A stretch of DNA of 51,579 bases from assembly GCA_018699735.1 (NCBI GenBank), contig JABIRP010000024.1:1-51579 (forward strand). Reading direction: 5' to 3'. Source of the DNA: Rhodospirillaceae bacterium (GTDB lineage Bacteria > Pseudomonadota > Alphaproteobacteria > Thalassobaculales > Thalassobaculaceae). This document shows positions 7,871 to 15,262 of this stretch, in pieces. The number at the start of each line of letters is the position of its first letter. Position 1 is the first letter of the stretch. Under the pieces are notes generated by a model that was given only the letters and a program-made list of their open reading frames with translations, was not told the DNA's origin and ran no database searches. The translations under genes and the position numbers were made by a program.

Positions 7871-9691
7871 ATGGCGGGACGAGCGGGAAAGAACACGGCC
7901 AAGCGCCGCGAAGGGCTGGAGCAGGCGATCCATTTGCTGCGCTCCGGCGATGGACCGGCGGCCGAGGCAGCATTGGCCCGTTACCTGAAGCGCGCACCCG
8001 GCGACCATGAGGCGAGGGCGCTTCTCGCCGGCACCCGTTTGGCCATGGGTCGCATCAGCGAAGCGCTTTCCGACTATGGCGCAGTTGTGGCCGCGACGGG
8101 GGCCGATACGGAAGACCGACGCCAGGCGGCCCGGCGGATTGGCCACGTGCTTTCAGCTTATGCACTGCCGGACGATCGGCCAGTGCTCGATCGCCGTACA
8201 CTTCTGGCCGTTTTGAATTTCGAGGAAATTGACCCGCAGCCGGTGGTAATGGCGGCACTCTTGACCCTCAAGTCTACGCCTCCCTGGCGCCGTGCTTTTG
8301 AGCAACTGGAGAAGGCAGGCCCTGATGGCGTGGCTACGCGCCTGCTATCGCGCGAGGGTAGGGCCTCGCTAGCGGATCCATTGGCGATCGCTATCCTGGA
8401 ACGAGGCATCAACACGGATCCTGGTTTCGAGCAGCTGCTGACAGCTTTGCGTCGCTCCCTCCTGGACAATGCGTTTCCCCCGCATGCGGTCCGTTTCGCC
8501 CGATCTTTGGCACAGCAGTGCTGGCTTGATGAGTTTGCATTTGCCGAAAGCGAGGCGGAGAAGACTTCGGTTGAGAGCTTAATTGCGCTCGCTGCATCGG
8601 GTGACGCGGGCGATGACGATCTGATCCGTCTGGCACTGTATCGGCCCCTCGTCGATTTTGGGTGGGCCGCCGACCTCGATCCGGCGGAACGGCCTGATCT
8701 GGCTGATCTCATTGCGACCACGGTTACCGAACCTCTGGCAGAGCAGAGGATTGCCGGAGCGATCCCTGCGGTCACAGAGATCGAGGCCACCGCTGAGCCG
8801 GTGCGCCGTCAGTATGAAGAAAATCCATACCCGAGATGGACCCATGCCTCCCGAGCGGTTGATGGGGCCAGGCTTGAGCCTTTACGGGTAGTCGCGCCGA
8901 GTGTTGCATGCGATCAGCCGCTGCGCGTGTTGATCGCCGGATGTGGCACAGGGCGTCAGGCAATTGGGGCGGCGACGGGATATGGGCATGATGCGCGGGT
9001 TCTTGCCGTCGACCTCAGTCGCGCCTCGCTCGCCTACGCCAAGCGAAAAGCAGAAGAGTTCGGGCTCGATAATTTGGATTTCCGGCATGGCGATATCATG
9101 GAACTTGCCAGGCTCGACAAGCAACTCGACAAGCAACTCGACAAGCAACTCGATGCGCAATTCGACGTGATCGAATGCATCGGTGTGCTGCACCATATGG
9201 CGGATCCGGTCGCCGGCTGGCGCTGTCTGGTCGAGCGTTTGGCGCCGGGCGGTGCCCTGTTGATCGGGCTCTACCGCGAGGCGGGCCGCCGTCATGTTGC
9301 GGCAGCACGGGCCGAGATCGAGGCGATGGGGTTGTCGCCGACCGCTGACGGGATCCGGGCGTATCGCGCCCATGTTTTGGCATCTGATGGCGATCCTAGC
9401 CACATGATCCTGAGAGGATTGCGGGACTTTCATTCATTATCGGGCTGCCGCGACCTGGTGTTCCATGCCCGAGAGCGGAACTACACATTGGACGATGTTG
9501 GCAATGCGATCGATGAACTGGGCCTCGTTTTTCGAGGGTTTCAGCTTCCGGAGTTGGTCCTGCGTCGGTTCCGAGAGGCGCATCCGCGTACCGGCGCGGA
9601 ATACGATCTGGCCGACTGGGTGAAATTCGAGGCGGCCAATCCAGATGCCTTCGACGCGCTTTACCGGTTCTGGTGCGTAGCTTCCACGTAA
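7871..9691 (+). CDS. TPR-like N-terminal region fused to a class I SAM methyltransferase
   Basis: This protein has 606 residues. The first part (about residues 10-90) is a TPR-like helical array with the pattern of paired helices ending in Ala/Leu/Gly. A divergent helical region follows to about residue 300. The motif V-R-R-Q-Y-E-E-N-P-Y-P-R-W (about residues 313-325) marks a known TPR-methyltransferase family. The Rossmann methyltransferase domain has motif I (VLIAGCGTGRQ, about 350-360), an acidic residue ending strand 2 (VLAVDLSRASLAYAK) and motif IV/V (FDVIECIGVLHHM). A run of LDKQ repeats lies between motif II and IV. The methyl acceptor is unknown. The gene is divergent from the efflux operon and about 75 bp upstream of the ThDP enzyme gene. 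Confidence 0.88.
   Translation: MAGRAGKNTAKRREGLEQAIHLLRSGDGPAAEAALARYLKRAPGDHEARALLAGTRLAMGRISEALSDYGAVVAATGADTEDRRQAARRIGHVLSAYALPDDRPVLDRRTLLAVLNFEEIDPQPVVMAALLTLKSTPPWRRAFEQLEKAGPDGVATRLLSREGRASLADPLAIAILERGINTDPGFEQLLTALRRSLLDNAFPPHAVRFARSLAQQCWLDEFAFAESEAEKTSVESLIALAASGDAGDDDLIRLALYRPLVDFGWAADLDPAERPDLADLIATTVTEPLAEQRIAGAIPAVTEIEATAEPVRRQYEENPYPRWTHASRAVDGARLEPLRVVAPSVACDQPLRVLIAGCGTGRQAIGAATGYGHDARVLAVDLSRASLAYAKRKAEEFGLDNLDFRHGDIMELARLDKQLDKQLDKQLDAQFDVIECIGVLHHMADPVAGWRCLVERLAPGGALLIGLYREAGRRHVAAARAEIEAMGLSPTADGIRAYRAHVLASDGDPSHMILRGLRDFHSLSGCRDLVFHARERNYTLDDVGNAIDELGLVFRGFQLPELVLRRFREAHPRTGAEYDLADWVKFEAANPDAFDALYRFWCVAST
9113..9160 (+). repeat. 12-base in-frame tandem repeat (LDKQ x3 plus LDAQ)
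   Basis: The unit ctcgacaagcaa occurs three times in perfect copies (9113-9148), followed by a diverged copy ctcgatgcgcaa (9149-9160). It adds LDKQ repeats to the methyltransferase encoded at 7871-9691 without breaking frame. The perfect copies point to recent slippage. Confidence 0.95.
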
Positions 9692-9711
9692 CTCATCCCC
9701 CTTGCCTCAAA

Positions 9712-9741
9712 CCGTAAACCCATCATGATTACGGGATGGGT
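9712..9741 (+). promoter_or_regulatory. Two interleaved inverted repeats in the leader of the ThDP enzyme gene
   Basis: CCGTAA (9712-9717) is complementary to TTACGG (9729-9734), and ACCCATC (9718-9724) is complementary to GATGGGT (9735-9741). The two hairpins interleave, so only one can form at a time. A third partner, CATCCC at 9694-9699, can also pair with GGGATG at 9733-9738. The block ends 25 bases before the ATG at 9767. It could be a mutually exclusive RNA switch or a composite protein-binding site. No terminator T-run follows. Confidence 0.35.
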
Positions 9742-9766
9742 GCGCTGCAACTTTGAGGGCAAGATC

Positions 9767-11464
9767 ATGAGCGAGACAGATCAAACAAACGTTAGCGGCG
9801 GTATCAAGGTCTCAGACCTGTTCGTGCGCAGCCTGGAAGCCGAAGGTGTGGAACGCATCTTCGGAGTGCCGGGAGAAGAAAACGCCGACATGATGATGTC
9901 GCTGATGGACAGCTCGATTGAGTTTGTTCTCTGCCGACACGAACAGGCGGCCGCCTTTATGGCTGATGCCTATGGTCGGTTGACCGGTAAGGCCGGCGTC
10001 TGCCTCGCGACCCTCGGACCGGGGGCAACCAATCTGGTTACCGGCATCGCCGACGCCAATATGGACCGGGCCCCGGTGGTAGCCATCATCGGTCAGGCGT
10101 CGTCGGATCGGCTGCACAAAGAGAGCCACCAAAACATGGACTCGCTTGAGATGTTTCGGCCGATCTCAAAATGGGCGCAGACCATCCGCAATGGTGCCTC
10201 GACGCCGGAAGTGGTGCGTAAGGCCTTCAAGCTGGCGCAGATCGAAAAGCCGGGGGCCGCCGTGATCGAGCTGCCGGAAGACATAGCCAAACATCGCGTG
10301 ACCGACCCTGGCCAACTCTCGACCTACAAGGCGCGGCGTCCGGGCGCTGATTACAAGTCGGTGGCGGCCGCCGTCGAGGCGATCGCAGCCGCCAAGCATC
10401 CGATTATCCTTGCCGGCAATGGTGCTGTCAGGAAGCGCGCCGCCAAGCAACTTCGCCGCCTGGCGCGCAAAACCGGTATCGGCGTGATCAACACTTTCAT
10501 GGGCAAAGGGGCGGTCTCGCTCGACGATCCGCATTGCCTGTTCACCATGGGTCTGCAGGGGCGCGACCATGCCTCCAGCATCATGGAGCAGGCCGATACC
10601 ATCATCGCGGTCGGCTATGACTTGGTGGAATACGCGCCACAGTTCTGGAACACCGGCGCGGCGAAGACGATCGTACATATCGACTTCACCACCTCTGAGG
10701 TCGACTCGGCCTATGACGTTTCAGTCGGTGTAGTCGGAGATATTGCGGATGCGCTTTGGCAGATCAATGAGGCGTTGAATACCCGCTTCCACGGCAAGCT
10801 GCCGCTGTTCGATATCGCCGGGCGGGCTGAGATCCGAAAGATGATCGTCGATGATCTCCATGCCGAGGCGGCGGACGAGAGTTTTCCAATGAAACCACAG
10901 CGCGCTGTGACCGATATTCGCGCGGCACTGGGGCCTGCCGACATCGTGCTGTCTGACGTCGGTGCCCACAAGATGTGGGTATCGCGGTACTACAATTGCA
11001 TCGAGCCGAACACGTGCCTGATCTCGAACGGGTTCTGCTCCATGGGCTTCGCGCTTCCGGGCGCGATCGGGGCCAAATACGCCCACCCCGACAGCAAGGT
11101 GGTCGCGGTCTGCGGTGATGCTGGGTTCCTGATGAATGTGCAGGATTTGGAGACCGCGGTGCGCAAGAAGGTGGCCTTCGTTTGCGTTATCTGGGTCGAC
11201 GGCGAGTACGGGCTGATCAAATGGAAACAGCAGAACCAGTTTGACGGAAAACATTCCGATCTTGCCTTTGAGAATCCGGATTTCGAGCTCCTTGCCCGCG
11301 CTTTCGGCATGTGGGGGCGCACCCTGACGGGCCCTGGGCAGTTCGGCGCGGCGCTGGAGGAGGCTTTGGCCCAGGATGGGCCGGCGCTAATCGCAGTGCC
11401 GATCGACTATGCCGAGAACCGAAAGCTGACGGAGAGATTGGGTGATCTGGTCTGTCCGATTTGA
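9767..11464 (+). CDS. Acetolactate synthase-like ThDP-dependent enzyme (large subunit type)
   Basis: This 565-residue protein has the three-domain layout of the acetohydroxyacid synthase/pyruvate oxidase family: a pyrimidine-binding domain at the N-terminus, a central domain, and a diphosphate-binding domain at the C-terminus. The catalytic Glu of the family is seen in CRHEQAAAFMADAYGR (E59). The ThDP/Mg motif is GDAGFLMNVQDLETAV with the downstream acidic residue in WVDGEYG. I choose the ATG at 9767 because GAGGG sits seven bases upstream. The upstream ATG at 9725 lies inside the interleaved hairpins. No small regulatory subunit (ilvN) is adjacent, which suggests a catabolic or specialised carboligase rather than the branched-chain biosynthetic enzyme. 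The exact substrate cannot be read from sequence. Confidence 0.85.
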   Translation: MSETDQTNVSGGIKVSDLFVRSLEAEGVERIFGVPGEENADMMMSLMDSSIEFVLCRHEQAAAFMADAYGRLTGKAGVCLATLGPGATNLVTGIADANMDRAPVVAIIGQASSDRLHKESHQNMDSLEMFRPISKWAQTIRNGASTPEVVRKAFKLAQIEKPGAAVIELPEDIAKHRVTDPGQLSTYKARRPGADYKSVAAAVEAIAAAKHPIILAGNGAVRKRAAKQLRRLARKTGIGVINTFMGKGAVSLDDPHCLFTMGLQGRDHASSIMEQADTIIAVGYDLVEYAPQFWNTGAAKTIVHIDFTTSEVDSAYDVSVGVVGDIADALWQINEALNTRFHGKLPLFDIAGRAEIRKMIVDDLHAEAADESFPMKPQRAVTDIRAALGPADIVLSDVGAHKMWVSRYYNCIEPNTCLISNGFCSMGFALPGAIGAKYAHPDSKVVAVCGDAGFLMNVQDLETAVRKKVAFVCVIWVDGEYGLIKWKQQNQFDGKHSDLAFENPDFELLARAFGMWGRTLTGPGQFGAALEEALAQDGPALIAVPIDYAENRKLTERLGDLVCPI

Positions 11465-11523
11465 GCTTATGGGGCAAGTGGCGCAAGATGTGTAAGGGTA
11501 ATGCCTGAGTAGGATGGCTCATT

Positions 11524-12930
11524 ATGCTTGTTGGTTCTGCTACGACATCTCAGCGGAACGAAAGCGTTATCGGGACGGATGAACGCATCCTGGTCTCCGA
11601 TACGACCGCATTTCCCTGGTCGGCGATCGTAAGGGTCTCGGTTACTTTTTCCGATGGCAGCTCGGGCTGGGGTACCGGCGCGATGATCAGCCCGAACGAT
11701 GTGCTGACCGCCGCCCACGTTCTCTGGGACGAGACGACAAGCGGCTATGTGACCAGTGTGACGATAACACCGGGATTGAACGGGTCATCGCAGCCGTTCG
11801 GATCATATGGTGGGACCGGCACCCACGTCTCAACGACCTACCAAACGACATTGAGTTCAGAGCATGACTACGGCGTCGTAAATCTCTCGAGCAATGTCGG
11901 CGATACGACGGGCTACTTTGACTACAGCTCTGCCTTTGCCAATGATTTGGAGGACAAGACGGTCAATACCGCCGGCTATCCGGCGGATCTCTCACCAACC
12001 GGCGTTCTCATGTATTCCGCCAGCGATCTGGTGGATTTCACCTTTGGCAACCGGCTGTATTATAACGGGTCGCTCGATACGTTCAGCGGGCAAAGCGGCT
12101 CGCCGATTTGGATCTACGACACTGAATCCGACACCAGGACACTTGTTGGCGTCCACACGACAGGCGGTAGCTCTTTCAACGGCGGAACACAGATCACGGC
12201 GGAGATTTTTGCCGATATCGCAGCTTGGGCTGATGATGGCACAACGAGCACTGGCACGACCGGCACGGACTCGGCGGACAGTCTTGTCGGTAGTTCAGCT
12301 GCGGACACCATTTCCGGCCTTGGTGGAAGCGATACGATCGTCGGTGGAGCGTCGGGCGATCTCATTTTCGGAAATATCAACGTTGATCTTTTGTCCGGTG
12401 GCGCTGGAAACGACACGATCTACGGCGGTCAAAACGACGGAACCGCCACTCTCGATGCCTTCGGAAATCTGAAAATGCAGGATGGCACAGAGACCATCTA
12501 CGGCGGCTCGGGCAACGATCTGATCCTGGGCCAGTACGGCAACGAGAGTATTTTCGGTGATGCGGGTGCTGACGAGATCTATGGTGGCCAGAACAGTGAT
12601 ACCGTCTCTGGTGGTGCCGGTAATGACTCGGTCTACGGGAACCGAGATGCCGATACGGTGCTTGGTGGTGATGGTGATGACTTGGTTTTCGGTGGTACTG
12701 GCGACGATTTCTTGTATGGCGACAATATCGCGTCCAGCACCGGGTCCGGCTGGGATACCATTGATGGTGGCGATGGCACTGACACCGCCGTCTATCTGAA
12801 TAATTTCGCGAGCTACAACTTGGTTCGGCTTGGCTCCGATAGCATTAGCGTCAATTCATTTGAGCTGTTGATCAATGTCGAGAATATCCAGTTCGCCGAT
12901 CAAACGATTTCAACGGATTTGATCCTATGA
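11524..12930 (+). CDS. Secreted V8-like serine protease with RTX calcium-binding repeats
   Basis: This 468-residue protein has an N-terminal chymotrypsin-fold protease (about residues 30-235) and a C-terminal RTX region (about 240-440). The catalytic triad is visible: His65 in LTAAHV, Asp115 in SEHDYGVV, and Ser191 in FSGQSGSPI, the arrangement of glutamyl endopeptidases. The RTX part has repeated GGxGxDxhx units such as GGAGNDTIYGGQND. There is no N-terminal signal peptide, which fits type I secretion through a C-terminal signal. The last residues (FADQTISTDLIL) match the hydrophobic ends typical of such substrates. No ABC exporter genes are in the window. The stop overlaps the next gene's start as ATGA, so the two are probably translated together. 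Confidence 0.9.
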   Translation: MLVGSATTSQRNESVIGTDERILVSDTTAFPWSAIVRVSVTFSDGSSGWGTGAMISPNDVLTAAHVLWDETTSGYVTSVTITPGLNGSSQPFGSYGGTGTHVSTTYQTTLSSEHDYGVVNLSSNVGDTTGYFDYSSAFANDLEDKTVNTAGYPADLSPTGVLMYSASDLVDFTFGNRLYYNGSLDTFSGQSGSPIWIYDTESDTRTLVGVHTTGGSSFNGGTQITAEIFADIAAWADDGTTSTGTTGTDSADSLVGSSAADTISGLGGSDTIVGGASGDLIFGNINVDLLSGGAGNDTIYGGQNDGTATLDAFGNLKMQDGTETIYGGSGNDLILGQYGNESIFGDAGADEIYGGQNSDTVSGGAGNDSVYGNRDADTVLGGDGDDLVFGGTGDDFLYGDNIASSTGSGWDTIDGGDGTDTAVYLNNFASYNLVRLGSDSISVNSFELLINVENIQFADQTISTDLIL

Positions 12931-13256
12931 CCCGGGCTCTGATGGCCGTCGTCTGTCTCGCAATTCTCGGCAGTGTTTCTGGGTGTCGGGTTAAGGAGCC
13001 GGTGATGGTTACAAGAAAATCCGAGCGCGCGGTGCTCAAGTTCGCCGATACGAGTGTTCGCTCGATTTCTAACAAAGATCACACCATCGCTTTGAGCAAT
13101 GGTCTCATCGTGTTTGGGGATAGCAAGCTTACCGGCGCAATTTCGGAGGGCACCGTTGCGGAGGTTGTCGTGCTGGAGCGGTTCCCGCCGATTTACGTGG
13201 TGCGGTTTGGCGATGGGGCGACCCGCCGGTATCGCTCTCGCAAGAGTGCGCCCTGA
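12927..13256 (+). CDS. Small predicted lipoprotein coupled to the RTX protease
   Basis: This 109-residue protein begins with a short basic end and a hydrophobic stretch, then a lipobox ending in Cys at about residue 20 (AILGSVSGC), so it is predicted to be lipidated and anchored to a membrane facing the periplasm. The rest is a small beta-rich domain (IALSNGLIVFGDSKL, VVVLERFPPIYVVRFGDG). I do not recognise the family. Its ATG overlaps the protease stop (ATGA), so it may assist or restrain the protease, but that is inference from position only. Confidence 0.72.
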   Translation: MTRALMAVVCLAILGSVSGCRVKEPVMVTRKSERAVLKFADTSVRSISNKDHTIALSNGLIVFGDSKLTGAISEGTVAEVVVLERFPPIYVVRFGDGATRRYRSRKSAP

Positions 13257-13350
13257 GAAAATGGTGACGTGCCGTGACTTCGCTCAAGATTGTGATCCGG
13301 CGGCCGGCATGGTCGGCCCGATTTGGCGAAAGGAAGGCGCATTCATTTCG

Positions 13351-13425
13351 CCCCGGCTCACCGCTCCCCGGCTCACCGCTCCCCGGCTCACCGCTCCCCG
13401 GTTCTCCGCTCCCGGCTCTCCCTCC
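13351..13425. repeat. 15-base tandem repeat in the intergenic region
   Basis: The unit ccccggctcaccgct occurs three times exactly (13351-13395), then once with changes (13396-13410), with a partial fifth copy to about 13425. It lies in the 268 bp between the lipoprotein gene and the SnoaL-like gene. Two open frames that cross it (for example HRSPA repeats) have no other protein character, so I treat the stretch as non-coding. Confidence 0.9.
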
Positions 13426-13524
13426 GGTTGGCCGGGAAACGTCAAACTAGGATGGCGGAAGGTTTTGCTGAACGATGTCGAGTTCTAAGTAGGATGACGA
13501 GTAAATATTGCCGATAAGAAAAAT

Positions 13525-14454
13525 ATGGTTAATGTATCTCTCGACAAGCTGAACAACCGAGCGGGGGCTGGGACTATGACAGCAATGGAAATGGCGCGTG
13601 GTTATTTCGCCGCATGGAACGCACGTGACCCTGCCAAGATTGTCGCGTGTTTTGCAGACGGCGGAACCTACAGCGACCCGAACGTACCAGACGGTATTTC
13701 CGGGCCGGCGTTGGCGGGATATGCCGGTGCGATGTTCGAGGCGTTTCCCGACTTGAGTTTCGAGGAAGGCAAGGAGACTGAGGCCTCCGATGGCAGCATT
13801 ACGGCGGAATGGGTCATGAAGGGGACGCAGGACGGCCCGTTTCATGGATTGCCGCCGAGCGGTCGCGCGATCTCGGTCCCCGGGATCGATGTGATCGAAT
13901 GTAGTAACGCGGGGATAACCAGCGTACGCGGCTATTTCGGCAGCGCCGCCATGATGGCGCAGCTGGACCTTCAGGTCGCGGTGCAGCCGAAGAGAATGGG
14001 CCCGGTGCAATTCGGTACATCGACCTATACAAGCGTCGGAAACAAGGCCAAACCGGGTGTGATCGGTGTCACCCAGATCCATCTGACCTCGCCCGAACAG
14101 GCCGACGAACTGCGCGGACACAGTCGTGCCATCCTGATGGAGATCGCGCGCATGCCCGGCTTCATCTCCTCGCAAACCAGTGTTTCCGCCGACGGCCACG
14201 GGGTTACGCTGACCGCCTGGGAAGATATGGAATCCGCTAAGACCGCAGTACAAGGCTCGGCGCATGCCGATGCCATGAAGGCATTTTTCGACCCGGGCGG
14301 GCTCGGCGTCAGCGCCTGGACGAGCCTGTGGACCGAAGGCCAGTTGAACACCCGCTGGCAGCGGTGCGATGCCTGCGAAAAAATGGCGGTGGTGACGGCC
14401 GAGGGCACCTGCAAATGCGGCGCGGCCTTACCGGAGGCGCCGCCGTATCTTTGA
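13525..14454 (+). CDS. SnoaL-like / antibiotic-biosynthesis-monooxygenase-like fusion with C-terminal zinc-ribbon-like tail
   Basis: This 309-residue protein has three parts. Residues about 20-150 form a SnoaL/NTF2-like cone domain (ARGYFAAWNARDPAKIVACF, then WVMKGTQDGPFHGLPPSGR), a fold used by polyketide cyclases, isomerases and binding proteins. Residues about 170-270 resemble an ABM-type ferredoxin-like domain (LMEIARMPGFISSQTSVS, then WEDMESAKTAVQG). The last 35 residues carry CxxC and CxC (RCDACEKM, TCKCGAAL), a likely metal site. The start is uncertain: the family alignment begins near Met18 (13576), and the 13525 start has a weak ribosome site. The reaction is unknown. The gene converges with the PPOX-family gene, with only nine bases between them. 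Confidence 0.72.
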   Translation: MVNVSLDKLNNRAGAGTMTAMEMARGYFAAWNARDPAKIVACFADGGTYSDPNVPDGISGPALAGYAGAMFEAFPDLSFEEGKETEASDGSITAEWVMKGTQDGPFHGLPPSGRAISVPGIDVIECSNAGITSVRGYFGSAAMMAQLDLQVAVQPKRMGPVQFGTSTYTSVGNKAKPGVIGVTQIHLTSPEQADELRGHSRAILMEIARMPGFISSQTSVSADGHGVTLTAWEDMESAKTAVQGSAHADAMKAFFDPGGLGVSAWTSLWTEGQLNTRWQRCDACEKMAVVTAEGTCKCGAALPEAPPYL

Positions 14455-14463
14455 TCTTGTGGT

Positions 14464-15018
14464 CTAAGCGCCGTCGGAGAAAAGGCCGGTGGGTTTTTCA
14501 TCAATGCTGAGCGCATTCTTCCGGCCCCAATACTCGGTAACGCCGTCAGTGCCCATGTCCTCGTAGAACGGGACGAGTTCTGTCTCGCCGCGACTTCTGG
14601 TGAACTCCATTTCCGGGACACCGGTGCCGCAGGATGTCTGAACCAGATCTATGGTCAGATTGAAGATCTGCCGGCTGCCGGCGAAGTCCGGGAATAACGG
14701 TGACAATTCAGCCCACTGCGGATGCCGTGGGTGAATGACATCGGCAGTTCCATAAACCCGCAGGATCATCGCTGGGCCTTCGAAAGCGCAAAACATCAGG
14801 GTCATTCTGGGTGTGTCGAGAACATGCGCCGCCGTCTCGTTGCCGCTTCCGGTCAAGTTCAGCCAGACGATCCGATCATCATCGACGATCCGGAGGGTAT
14901 CCATGCCCTTGGGCGAGACGTTTACCCGCCCATCCCGCGCCGCCGTCGCCACGAAGAACATAATTTGGCGATCAATGAAGGTGCGGAAGGTACGGTTAAG
15001 CTTATTTCTGACGGTCAT
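14464..15018 (-). CDS. Pyridoxamine 5'-phosphate oxidase-family protein
   Basis: This 184-residue protein matches the FMN-binding split-barrel family. It opens with the usual helix (FIDRQIMFFVATAARDGRVNVSPKG), continues with IVWLNLTGSGNETAAHVLDTPRMTLMF, and ends with a short C-terminal extension with a YWGRKN segment. Members bind FMN or F420/haem and often act as general flavin reductases rather than in vitamin B6 synthesis. The true PdxH C-terminal substrate-binding motif is not visible here. It is transcribed away from the dehydratase gene at 15263 across a 244-bp region with a clear promoter and palindrome. Confidence 0.82.
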   Translation of the reverse strand: MTVRNKLNRTFRTFIDRQIMFFVATAARDGRVNVSPKGMDTLRIVDDDRIVWLNLTGSGNETAAHVLDTPRMTLMFCAFEGPAMILRVYGTADVIHPRHPQWAELSPLFPDFAGSRQIFNLTIDLVQTSCGTGVPEMEFTRSRGETELVPFYEDMGTDGVTEYWGRKNALSIDEKPTGLFSDGA

Positions 15019-15096
15019 CTTAAGGTCCTCAAAAGGAAACAGCTTTACGGTTCGTCATGCAACGGTTCCATTGGTTCGCATTCGGATTTGGTGGAC

Positions 15097-15138
15097 TATA
15101 ATCCAACCCTACTGACACCATACTGTCAGCAGGGTTGG
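15097..15138 (+). promoter_or_regulatory. Consensus -10 box (TATAAT) directly followed by a 36-bp palindromic operator
   Basis: A perfect TATAAT lies at 15097-15102 on the plus strand. Immediately after it, 15103-15117 and 15124-15138 form 15-base inverted repeats with one mismatch and a six-base centre (core CTGACA-N6-TGTCAG). No T-run follows on either strand, so it is not a terminator. An operator covering the transcription start would be expected to block a promoter driving the dehydratase gene at 15263. On the minus strand TATAGT in the same place could serve the PPOX-family gene. A convincing -35 box is lacking (TTCGCA at 15075-15080 is 16 bases away). The regulator is not in the window. 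Confidence 0.55.
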
Positions 15139-15262
15139 CGTGAAAAGCGACTGGCACGAAGACAGGAATCGAACCCATCCGATTTGACGCCCCATCGGCT
15201 GCTTGCTAGACGGCTGGGGACGGTCTCGTTCGAGGCCGAGGAGCCTCGGAAGGAAGAGCGCG

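Noticed and set aside
7703-8146. N-terminal extension of the RND adaptor frame to 8146
   Set aside because: It would overlap the divergent methyltransferase gene, and the signal peptide and ribosome site place the start at 7702.
13099-13517. Open frames crossing the 15-base tandem repeat
   Set aside because: The products are only translated repeat plus frame-shadow of the lipoprotein gene; no ribosome site or family match.
15141-15225. A complete tRNA gene on the minus strand
   Set aside because: Only a T-arm-like 3' segment is present; no acceptor complement, D-arm or seven-base anticodon loop can be drawn.
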